From positions 21,215,293 through 21,279,292 of the forward strand of contig NC_086357.1 of the NCBI RefSeq assembly GCF_036324505.1: 64,000 bases of DNA, read 5' to 3'. The position numbers were made by a program, and so were the translations under genes. The DNA comes from Eleginops maclovinus (lineage: Eukaryota > Chordata > Actinopteri > Perciformes > Eleginopidae). Every line of letters starts with the position of its first letter. Positions within the stretch are counted from its first letter, which is position 1. Below the pieces are notes generated by a model. The model saw nothing but the letters and a program-made list of their open reading frames with translations, was not told the DNA's origin and made no database searches. This document shows, in pieces, positions 1-12,155 of this stretch.

Positions 1-1282
1 CACTCCAAGGACTTTCAAGTGTTCCTGTCCCAGACAATAGAATGTGCCCCTGCAATCTAACTTATTTGGCGAAACGTTGATCAAAGTAATTGAATATAAA
101 ACACAGCCTTAAGCTTTTATAAAAACCCTCAGGCTGTTAGACTCTGTAGCCTGCAGAGAGACAAAAATAAAAAATCAGCTAATCTTTGCACACAAAACCC
201 TATCCCTCTACACCAAACTTGCTCATTTAAAAAGTGTTGGTTTATCTAAGCAATAACATCCCTTGTGTGATAGAATTAATTAAATGTAAAATGTATAGCA
301 AACTTCAAGAAAAACATAATCAAACTAAACTATTTTCTCTGCATGTAACAGGGCCTTCATTGTTCCTTCTTATTCGCTGGGCTTCGTTATCTAGCAATGT
401 CTGTAGTCATTTTATTCATAGAATATACACATATCCCTGGGCTTTGAACACACCTCACCCTGCTTTGCCCTTATTTTGAACCCAGAAAAACCCTGATGGC
501 TGATCCCCTCTTCTTTGTCAGACATGCTAATCAAAATACTGTTTTGTAACCCATGGCTGCACTTCTTTAAAACTCATCATGGCACATTTTTTTTATATGG
601 TTGCATAATGGCACTCATCTGCTCAACTCAAGGGGCCTCAGATTAGAAACTCACTGGGCTGTATTATCACAATTGCAAAGGCTCCTATTCATATGATTTG
701 TGGCTATGAGGAATTAGCTGGACGGACACACAAGCACACTCATAATCATCTGGCATGGTGAGGTGATTGAAGCATGCACCTTTACTTCACTGCTTAATCT
801 TAATAGTTGTGTTTGGAATTAAGTTACTCAAATGATTCACTTCAAAACCTTCGCACTTTCTAATCAACAAATCTCTCTTTGTGGAAACATCCCAAAAGGT
901 TCCTGGTTTACCTGCCAGTGGTTTCAGAAGACGCAGTGTGGATGCATAGAAGAATGTTAAATTACAGTGTATTATTAATGACATGCCTCGACAGGAATGG
1001 GGCAGGTACTCCTTCGGTCGTCTAGACAACACTAGCCTTTAATCAGGCTGCTGCTTGGCACATTAAGCAGAGGTGAATACACTTGAAAGACAGGATGAAA
1101 GAAATGGGAGGGAGGCAAGGTCCAGCCCTCTGATAAAGGGAGTAAGACGGAGGGAAAGAAAAAAAATACTAGAATGCGTCCGACCGTGTTTTCATGTTGG
1201 CTCTTTTAGGGCACTACACTGTCAGTGCTACGTTAATTCACATTTAACTGGCTAACATGTAAGAACGTTATGTGGAACAAAC
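1..1282. other. Left edge: no exon supported (probable intron of the minus-strand gene)
   Basis: AT-rich DNA to the left of the exon ending at 1283. A donor-like CAG|GTAAAC on the minus strand near 915 lacks a convincing acceptor. Nothing else was supported here. Confidence 0.5.
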
Positions 1283-4200
1283 CTGGGGGAAGTCTCCATT
1301 CCTAGGGAGGTTGAGGCCGGAAAAGTCGACGTCAGGGAATCCCGAGTACATGTCCATGTGCACATCCGGAGTGGTGGTGGTAGTAGTGCTGCTGTTCAAG
1401 TGGTATTGCCTGGGGAAAGGGAGGGAAGAAATGATGTTTAGTTTATTAAGCCACTGCTTCTCCAAGTAAAATTGACACATGCTCTTTTCTCCACCCTTAT
1501 ACAGTCACCCAAATGTACATCTTAGAGCTGCCAAATGCAACCACAGCCTTTCATATCTGTGCAAAAAGCAGCTCCAGTAGAGAAATGAAAGAGGCACTGA
1601 AAAGCATCTCATGTGATCGAGGGGTCAGAAGGGTCAGAAAGGGGTTAATTTTCTGAAGACAGTGACCCAGTACAGCAATACCTGTATACAATGATTCATC
1701 ACTTTCTACTACATTACATCATGTTTTCAGCAAGTCCAACTCATTGCAAATATGTACAACACTTTCAGTTTCCCTTTGACAAGGACCCGAAAATGTACTT
1801 ATGGAATGGACCGATGCCAGTGAGGTGAAGAAATATGCTCTTGTATCTTTCAAATTCAAAGTGTCTAACATTGAAAGTGTTCAAAGCCAAAAGAAAAGTT
1901 GCATCATCAACTGCCAAAGGTACAGGAGAGACAATGAAAACACGTATATCAGACAAGCAGAAAGAAGTTTAAATAAGGTGAGAGAAAAAGAGAGGGAGGG
2001 CAAGTGTCTAATGAGTCACTGAATGAAGAACAAGAACAGATCCTACCCACTTTGAGGATCAACGGTCCAACTTTCACCTGTAACAACCATCCTCCTCAGA
2101 CACAGGTCCACATGCCTTGTATTCCCAACGTGAGATATGTCCAGTTTCTGGCTGAGTTCAAGTCAAGTCAAAAACGTAACTACCAACTTAAGTAGGCATA
2201 CACCAAAAACGAAAGCAAAACTAAACCTTTGTAAAAAGGTGCAACTGTCACCGTGCCCTCCCACGCTCCCCTCGTCCAATCATGCGACAGGGCTCCGGCT
2301 CAGAGGGATTGAGCTCGGCCAAAGCCATTCACAGGATTTGGCTCATCGCCCTCAACCAGGGGCCAGAGATCAGTGAGACTGATTGATTTAAGTTCATAAC
2401 ACACCAAGAGGATGAAAGGGCAGACTAGAGCTCCATTTCAAATCAGGTTCCATGTTCAATTAAGATTTTTGGTAAATTTGTGCTTGAAATTCTGCATCAT
2501 TTTTTTAGGTTATCATAAATGCAACTGGGTTGTGGTGTTATAGATATAGATTATCATATAGGATTTTTTATTTGGGAATGTATTTGCTATGTTTCTTTCT
2601 TATATAATGAAGAAATAAAAAGGTACATTTGACAATGAGAAAGGGAAGGAGGGAGATTAGCTTTTTAATCATGATGAGTGGTGAACATAAATTAGGAAGA
2701 AAACAAAGATTGAGCTCATACGGTTAAAGGTTGGTTTCAGTATTTAGAAAGACCAAATCAATCATTTAGCCTGGAATTCCCCTACATGGCATTTTAGCAA
2801 ACAATGATACTTCAGTGATGTTATCAAGCCATGTCTTGGCTAGCTGGCATTACCTGCTCTCCAACAACACAACGCTGGCTCAGGATCTCTGCCAAAGGAC
2901 CTGATTGACATGCGTTAAGCCCTCCCATCCAACATAGTCTGCCCCTTTAAATCAGTACTCTTTTTGGCATTGTTATTGCTTCAAATGTATTTAATGTGAG
3001 GCTGAAAACATACTAGCCAGGCATGTTATTTTAAGACTTCTTTTATTAACCTCAATCTTTAAAAGACAGTCTCTTTTATGAATAAGCTCTAAATGTACTA
3101 CAATGTCTCTTTCAAATATTATAATCCAGTCTGTGTCATAGAGTTTTACCTGGGGGTTGGTCGGGGTGGCTGTTCTTCAAAACACACTTAACAAGCATCT
3201 AAGAAACATCCTTTCAACACACACAACACCTCGACTACATAACTTACAGTACTATAGGACATATGGGAAAATATAAAGGACTAGAACCGTTCATAGAAAC
3301 ATTCAAAAGTTTAAATGAAGACAGACATACCATATAAAAGCAGAACTGGTTAGAAAAAGAGACAATTGCCCTGTTCCTGCCAGGCACAACATGTGTTAGA
3401 TGTGAAAATTGAATGCAGTTTCAAATGCCAGGTACTGTGACTTCTAAGAAACTACTCTTCCTACAACTGAAACAAAGAACAACAGTATTCGATTCAAGAC
3501 AAATGGTCCACGAAATTCCTCGTGAGAAAGCAGAAATCTCCATTGAAATGATAATAAACAATATTATGCTCTTGTCCATAGAAAAACATGTTTATCAATA
3601 TTCAGTCAAGCACCCAGAGACCATTCACACAAAGGCACACCCATCAATAAACAAATGCTGAAGATTCCTTGGAAGAACGGTTCCTTACTGACAAAACAAT
3701 AATTAATTTTAGCTCTCATGCTATCATCAGCGCACATTGCAACAAGTGAACTTTGACACCCACACCTGAAAGCACATCAGTGTGTCTGCAGGCGGTATAA
3801 AGAGCGAACAACGAAGAGAAAGCACGCAGGAGGAAGGGTCAAAGGCGATGTTTTTTTCTGCTATTCTATTTTAAAATGGTGTCTAAAGTAATAAAGGAAT
3901 ATATAGTAGGAAGTAACAAAATGTAGTCCTATTTCACAGAGCCATGGTTACCTTAGAGGCACACAATATGAACCTTCATGATTAATAACCCAGAGTTGGT
4001 CATAGACGATCAGTAACAAACAAAACATTAAAATATTGGCAGACTTGTGGCCTGTTTCTCATTCCAAAACTGTAAACAAACACCCAGACTCGGCTGTGTG
4101 GGACCACATTACCATAACAAACTCGCTGTGGTTTGCTGAAATGATTAAAAACACCGGGCCTTCTTTTTCCTCTTCAAATTGTCTTGGGTATTTTTTTGAT

Positions 4201-7200
4201 ATACATATTTTTCGGGCCAAAGTGCCTTTATCAGAGAAACAGCGTTTAAACGGGGAAAATAGAGGGGATGACATTGCTGGAAATTTCCGTATATTGGCCA
4301 CCACTTCTAACCACCGAGCGATACGATGGCCCTTAAATAGTTAAAAATAAAAAATAATGATAAAAGCAGAACTGGAAATTACCCAACATTAATTCATGAG
4401 ACATGTGACATGAAAGAACAGCTCTGTGATATTTTACAGAGCCTTATGTGGATGAGCCATCACCTGATATAGTGACTGTACTGCTGACCTGTTCTGTGCA
4501 GTTTGGCAGGTGACAGTTAAGACACTATACTAGTTACTAGTTTGTTCTGCTAACTCAACATAGACTCACTGTCTCTGTGACATGTTTATCACCATAAGAA
4601 TATTTACTGCTCTGCAGGTGAGTGAACGTGCAATCCAAGCGCTGGCCCATTCACAACTCCCCCCCCCCCGTGTGTGATTCACTTCTCATCTTGTTCTCAA
4701 TGGTCATGTGAGAACAGTACTAGCATATGGGCTTTCAAGTTCAATCAATTAAAACATGAATCTTATCGTGTTATTACCGGCGCACATAAAAGCATTTGAC
4801 AGAGCTTGTGCAGGACTAAGGTGAGACAAGAGGAGGCGGGCTCTTTGTGAACAGATGGAGTTTGGTGCTAACAGTCAGAATTGATAGACGAGGTTTCTCG
4901 GAGGTCAAATATTTTATTTAGAGACGCCCGTCATATTATTTGCCTAAATTAAATTGTGTTGCTGTGTTTAACAATCCTCCTGATGCAGCCGTGTGTTGCA
5001 TAATGACGAGAATCCTTGAATCCTGAGTGCTAGATTATTAAAGAAAAGAAGAGCACAAGAGGGGCGAATGAACAGGGTCATTGCTGAAACACAGAAATAC
5101 TGAGGCAAAAGCTTGAAATTGTTCCAACCAACATAGCCATCCTCCTGATTAGAGCCCTTGTTAAAAAAACAAAAAAACATGTCCGGTAACTCTGGCACAA
5201 AACATTTACGGACATCGAAAAATGCTGAATTAACAGCTTTTCAAACCACTTCTTGCTAAATGATGGTATTTACAAGACAAAGATTAAGTCACAAGATGAT
5301 ATTTGATCACCCATATTTCTTTAAACCACAGAAACTTGCTTTTGATCTTGATGCTTTTACACTATGAGAGAGAGAGTAAGATAAGGGTCTTGTAAAACCA
5401 GCTTGATGTCAGAAAACTCTGCTTTGACTGAACCCAAAAACCACAGACAACGCACTCACATCTGGTGCTTGAACTTTCAAAGAAACACTGCGCCGACAGC
5501 AATAACAAAACACCAATCTGTGAACAAACACTTCCTGAGTTGTGTTCAGTATGACACAGGTTCGACGATGACTAAATCAGAGTCGTTTTAAAAGTTTGGA
5601 CTAAAAGCACGAAATGTTGTCTTTATAAAAAGAAGACTTTGTTTTATGTACATATTCAAACCCACACTAAATCTCAAATTAAATTAAAAATGTCCTGACA
5701 TTTGCAATGGTTAAAAACAACTCTATGCCAATGATGACCATTTTAAAAGACAGTGATCCTCATCATTCTGACATAAGAATAAAAACCAGTTTCACAACTA
5801 TGACAAGTGGTTCACAGCGTATGCCGAGCTCTAATGCAAACACACCTTGATGAAGATAACCTACACAAATCTGTATATATACCTGCTCCTTACCGTCCAC
5901 AGACGCTGATACACACCAGAACTAAGCGACAGAAGTATCAGTTTAGTCCTGCTTTTTCTACTTTTGTCTAAATATCAATAATGTTGTATGGATTAGCAAA
6001 AGACTGGGAAGTTCGGATCCATATCCAAGCACCCCTTGACTGAATCTGCCGAAGAAAAAGCATGTCGACCAATTCAGATACACGTCTCAGCTGCATTATT
6101 CCATCACATTGATCGTCTATTGGACTGTGATTATGGTCAGAACGTTTTTTAGTGCACAGCTATCATGTGGCTGGACGGATGCCATGGATGACAAGACAAA
6201 CTCTACATCTGCTTCTGCTCTGGTGTGATGTGGTGCTGCTTCTGCTACATGGCCGGGGTAGTCGAGAAGTTGCCTTTGAATTACACATTCTCTCACGCAC
6301 ACACACCTCATGTGGGAGGAAAGAGACAAACATCTTCCATTTAGTGGTGAGGTCATTAAAACGCCAGAGCTTCAAGATGTTGAGACTAACCCCCCCCCCC
6401 CCCGTGAGGCTGACACCGGGCCACCCATTACAGGAAATGAAGGATGTGTGATAAAGGAGACCCTCCCCAATGACGTGAGTGATGTGTAGTGTCAGGTTAA
6501 AAGAAAAGCATAGGCCTGATTGAGTTAGGTTACTTCAGGTGTCGCCAGGAAAGCAATAATATGACCTTATAATACCTGATAATAAATAATCAATCAGTTT
6601 AAGAAGAGTCTGATTACCTTTAAGCCCCTGTTCAAACACATTTCATAGGAAGGAACAACTTTTACCTTAAGGGTAGGCACAGATTTAGGGTGCAACCACA
6701 TGTATTTCTTGCGATCCATTGAAATGAATAAAGGAAACACAGCTTCAAATAAACTCAAGAACGCAGCATCACTTACATTCAGATTTCAGTCACCGTCACA
6801 CGGTACGTTTGTATTGGATCATTTTTGACTACAGATATAACTAGGGACTTTTAGATCTTATGGCACTCCAAGTGTTCTTTTACGGAACAGATACAGCTAT
6901 AAATGTATGGTATCTGTCCTACATAATAATAACATTTATATGATTCAGACTCTGTGTCCTTTAAAGACGGTCAGTATTAAGGGGAAGTGTGTTTGTTTGC
7001 CATTTGGATGTGGCTGTTTCTCCTGCAATAATGAATGAAACAACTGCATGTAACTGCGTGTCACACTCGAGACTCCAGGATTCTTTAGCTCATGTGAAAA
7101 ACTTCTAATTTCAACAGTTTGCGGCCCTCAATCTGAAATGCATTGCCTTGTTAGGAAAGTCATAGAGTACAGAGCAATCTTCAGATTCTCTGTGTCCTCA

Positions 7201-8361
7201 CTGGTCATGTTATTTAGCTGATAAATATATTATTTCCTAGCTCATGATAATACTAGGCATGGGTTTGTGAGTGTGTATGGACTTACTGGTTTCCAGATTG
7301 CATAGGGCAGTGTATGTTGTATCCAGGCTGCTGAGAATAGGATCCCCAGGAACCAGAGGAGGGATATATTGAACTCTGAAACAGAGGAAGGACAAAATCT
7401 GTCATGTTAGGAAAAAACACATTGAAATATAAGAGTAAAGATCATAAGAGCAATAGACTTTTCCCTCATAATCTTAAAATAGAGCAGCAGGTTTTTGCTT
7501 ATTTCATTTCAATGTAACTGTATAAGCATTTAAATGGTTCAGCCATGTTTTTACATCTTACCTGTAATGGTTTCTAGATGTTTCCATTGGGATCATTTCT
7601 TTTGTAGAGATCACTTAAAATAAAAATTCTAACTGATTTTTTCCAAATGTAATTTTAAAAACTGTAGGAAACAAATGCAACATTCTCCCAAAAGGTGACA
7701 GTAGAGGGCTTTCCCTCCAAACCAAACCAAACCATGTGGACACCGAGAGTTTTGGTGATATCACATGGCCTCAATCTACACGGAATTTCCAGCGAAATCT
7801 TGATCAGATCTGCCTGGTTATAACCACAAGTAGGAGCACTTCCTTTCTCAAACAAAACCAGATGAATTTCTGCAGAAGTGACATATCCGGGCTCAGATCA
7901 GGGATGTGACTACCAGTTATTTTATATTGTTGTATCTATTTGTGATTGTCAAAATAGTTGCATATTATTTACCTGCCAATAGACTAATAAATTACCTCAG
8001 ATGTCCCACAGTAAATATTTGTGTTTTAGGTAGAGGTACAGCTAGAGTGTCGTTTACCATGATAGATGTGAGATAGTGGGGGATGTGAAAATAAAAGGGG
8101 CAATATGCTCCAGTAGTTACATTTTGATTTTGAAAATAAATGTCTCTATACTTATGCAATGAATACATTAAAGCAGTCTTTTGGGATTGATTCCTATTAC
8201 TATTTCAAAAATACCTGACGTTTTCCACCAAGTAAGGCTATAATCAATAACAAAACGTGCAAATAAAGCTGTTAGCATACCTCTATGTTAGGGGAGGCCA
8301 CCGAGAACAAGCTGCTGTCCAGCTGAGGGCCTTCTGGATGCAGGTAGTTCTCCCCGTCCAT
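1283..8361 (-). CDS. Unidentified gene, first three coding exons (N-terminal 99 aa, continues left of window)
   Basis: Minus-strand exons: 8361-8281 (ATG; exon itself starts at 8369), 7375-7287 and 1409-1283. Each has clear acceptor and donor sequences (CCCCTCAG/GTATGC, TGTTTCAG/GTAAGT, TCCCCAG/GTTTGT). Phases agree: 27 codons ending in phase 0, then 29 codons plus 2 nt, then 1 nt plus 42 codons. The ATG at 8361-8359 sits in a strong context (GGCCATGG). The encoded residues 1-99 contain no recognisable fold. They are rich in Ser, Tyr, Gln, Pro and Thr, with a SYSQQPGYN stretch in the second exon, a Thr6 run (65-70) and an acidic/aromatic patch (about 72-88: D, M, Y, F alternating). This composition resembles the disordered activation region of a transcription factor, but that is inference; I do not recognise the family. 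Later exons would lie left of base 1. The upstream noncoding exon may be the one at 19828-20060. Introns of about 0.9 and 5.9 kb separate the exons. Confidence 0.6.
1410..7286. other. Intron 2 of the left minus-strand gene
   Basis: About 5.9 kb of AT-rich DNA between two phase-matched exons. It contains poly-C runs at about 4659-4669 and 6390-6403. No additional exon fits the reading frame. Confidence 0.5.
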
Positions 8362-9306
8362 GGCCAGTGCTGAGGGGAGGGTGGGCATCAGACCAGAGCT
8401 TCACACATGACCACCAGCTGACTTAGGTTATGTTCCCTCCGACCACCACCCACGTGCTGGCTGTGTCCCAGAAAGTACTTCTAACACGAGCAAATGCTTT
8501 CCATGACCTGAGGAGGAGAGCCGATAAGGAGGGATGTAAAGGGGAGAGAGGAAGGGGCAGAGAGACATTAGAAGAGGTGAAGGGAATTTGTTCCAGCAAA
8601 CGTAGTGATACATAAAGCATCAAAAAGGGGCTTATTTAACTTTAAATCATTAAAAGAAAGTAGGAAGAATTAACAATACCAATGCGTATTTTTTTACTCC
8701 TTTAAAAAAATGTCCACCTGCAATCCCCTCGTAAAAAACACACGTTAAAATGAGCTTAAACATTGGCCTACAATGGAAAGAAGATATAAGTACAATTCAT
8801 TAATTTAACAGGAGACAATCATTTAGACCGAATTGAAATTAAACTATATTTAAAAATATAGTGTACATGTTTTATTGGGTTAAATCAAAACTGTTATAAT
8901 ATGAAGGAGATTACAAAAATAATTGTTCTTCTTTATCAACACTGACTCTAGTAGAGCACAAACACAGAATTCAGTAGTTCATAATATAGTGTGCGCTTAT
9001 ATGTATTGATTGACAGCGCTCATTAGATGGTAATCATCCAACATCATTCAAGGTTCAACATGCATCAGAGGACCAATTAATATCCCAGCTGGAGGTCCAC
9101 AGCGCTAACAGGCTGGGATGCAGAGGAGCAGGTCTTCTCTCTGTCATAGCAACTGATCATTGATATACATCTATTCATATTTCACATAATATACACTAAT
9201 AAGTATGCTGGTAGGTTCTCAGTGTTTTGCCTTTATGATAGTACAGTAGATAGACGGGAAATGGGGGAGAGGGGGGAAGTCATGCAGAAAAAATCCTGAA
9301 GTCGGA

Positions 9307-9426
<120 letters not shown>

Positions 9427-9530
9427 AGAACTCAAGCTGTTCGTAATAATGACAGGTTGGACTGGATAGACCAGACTGTCTGGACAGGCAGAATCCTGTG
9501 TGATGCTAACAAGCTCCCCATTCTGGGCTC

Positions 9531-9604
9531 ACACACACACAGACAGACACAGACACAGAGACACAGACACAGAGACACAGACACACACACACACACACAC
9601 ACAG
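9531..9604. repeat. Compound CA / CAGACA microsatellite
   Basis: CA dinucleotides flank repeated agacac/agagac units, 110 bp downstream of the (TG)n array. Confidence 0.95.
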
Positions 9605-12023
9605 GTGTTTAAAATACTATACTTTTCTAAATCTATTCTTTTGTTTTCATTGAAATGACAGATTTCTCTCCTTAAATCTGTCAGAATATATTAGGCAAAC
9701 CAACCCCATAATTGGGAAACTAACCACAATGACCTACTTTCTTCAGATATGGTTTCACATAGAGGCCAGCTAACTCTTGAGTAGAAAAACTGGCAGCTTT
9801 GTGCTTCTGCTGCATAATTCAAAAGGTTTTATGACAGTGAAAATATAAAATAATGTGCATGGAGTCACTGTAGCACACTTTCATCAACTACTGATTCTAC
9901 AAGCAGATGCCAAATATAAAAACTTGCATCATTTTTGACTGCTGAATCAATCCAATCACCCAGCTCTCCACAGTGCATGTCTGTGTAACGTCAGTGACAC
10001 TCCCTTGCCCCAAACTAATCAGACTGTTACCTTCCATCCCAACTCCCTTCCTCCATTCCTTTCCCCCGATCTGCGACAGACCTGACGAGGTTACTGGGGG
10101 CAGAGCTGCGGTAATAAATCCTAATAGGGTTCATGAGGGTCCAAATAAGAGGGCCTTTGTGTGTGCATGTGTGACAGAGAGACCTTACCCAATATATTCA
10201 CCACTCACATTGCCAAAACACACAAAGAAAGGTCCTTTTTCCCTCAAGCTGCCAATGTCATACTGTCTGGATATGGGTGAAGAAAATGTGCAAAGAACCA
10301 ACCGGCAAACTTTCTAGGCAGGAGTTCATAAGAAAAAAAGATATGGGATCTGATCTGAACATGTGTGGACAGCTTCCAGCCTCTGAGGTCCAGATGAATG
10401 CAGTGGAAGGGAAACAAGGGGCAGTCAGGGAGTGTGTGTATAGAGCCTGTGAGGCCCCTTTGGTGTTGCAGAATTGTACTCAAAGGAGGCTTAAAGCTCG
10501 GGTGCATCACAGCTTCTTAAGCCTCTTGGGAGGTTATCTGGGTCAGAGGTCTTGATAAATTACTATAACCCTTTTCAGCCCAACATGCACGGCACAGGTG
10601 GTGCAGTTCCATGGGCCAATTGTATACAAGCAGTTCACAACCGTCCTTGAATAAGGGTTTTTAAAAAAAAATGTAATAGCTAGACCATACAGAAGAGGGG
10701 CAAAAGGTGAAGAGAAAAATAAATTGTGAATGTGCGTGGGTGAGAGAGAAACTAAACTGAAACTCAAATAGTGTAACTTTATCTGATGTAATTATGTCTT
10801 ATTATATTCCATTACGTGGTTCAGGGTGATATTTATAAAACTATAGTTAAGTCTCTGAATGATAACAATCACAGGTTGCTCTGTGTGTAGGAACACACTA
10901 GTAGTTGTAGTAGTATTTATAGTAATAGTACACACTCTACAGCTGGCAGAAAAAATTCGTCAGTATTTGTGACGGCTGAAAACACACTAGTTCTCCTTAT
11001 AAGCCTGAGCAGACAGTATCTGTCATTCCATCCCCTGTTGCCACGTCACCCACCACCATGGCAGTTACTGTCTCTTAGCAACAGAAGAATGTCCGTATTT
11101 TTCTGTCCCCTGTTAGCCGACCCCCCAGTCCTCCAGCGAGCCCCTGAGGATAATCGATACTGATCATTGTAAGAGTGGTCCCCCGTATCTGCTTCCTGTA
11201 AGGCCTCTCATTACCGGAAAACAGCAAACCCCCTACTACTCCTAACCACCAGAGCAGAGGGAGGTGACGGAGAAAGCTATCAGTGGAGTGAAAGAGGGTT
11301 GGAGATATGGGAAAAAGAAAACACAAGATAAGAACGAAGCATGCCGACTGCAGCGCTGGGGACACAATTGGTTCATTCATCAAAAGTAGCATACACAGCT
11401 TTTTTTTCAAAACCCTACCTTGTTATTTAAAAATGTGTCTCTTTTTCCAATATCTGGATTAATAATGTGTATCAAGATTGTTAACTAAATATCCTATATG
11501 ATGAAAAGAGAATGGCCATGCTATAAAGATATAAACACACAAAACCGTTGTTATAAAGCAGTGGAGAAAGATACTATTTCGTAGGGTAATCTGTTAAATC
11601 TGTTAATTACTTCAAAGGTTACTGCTGGTTTTTGTTCAACCCCACTCCCATGTGTCTCCCCCAATCTCTCTCGGTGGGTGGCCTGGCGCAAAAGCTCACT
11701 GCAGGGAGATTAGGCCATTTCAGGTGCACTGATTGTGAAAATCGGAAAGAAATGAAGCTCACACACTATGAGATGACGACAAATCATACCGATTGACCTA
11801 TGTGGGAAGAAGGAATGCAAACATGGAGATTTAGTGACGTTGGAGAGCGTAATTCCAGAGAGGTGGCCAGTTGGTTCCCTTTATTTGTGTGAGTCACTGT
11901 GTCAGTCTGTAATCCAGACAGAGGTTCACAAGCAGCGTGTCACATCAAAAACACAAGATGTGTGTTTTTATTGTTAACATCACCCAACATGTGCTGCAAG
12001 TATATAAGGTAAGAGGTAAAATG

Positions 12024-12155
<132 letters not shown>

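Noticed and set aside
3150..3182. Possible 25-bp micro-exon on the minus strand (AACAGCCACCCC...CCAG|GTAAAA)
   Set aside because: Its length would break the phase that joins the exons at 7287 and 1409 cleanly, and the acceptor is poor.
9531..9604. CRISPR-like spaced repeats
   Set aside because: The pattern is a compound dinucleotide/hexanucleotide microsatellite with no unique spacers, in a vertebrate genome.
12001..12009. TATA-box-like tatataagg before the TG array
   Set aside because: No transcript, CpG signal or downstream exon supports initiation here; AT-rich intronic DNA gives such matches by chance.
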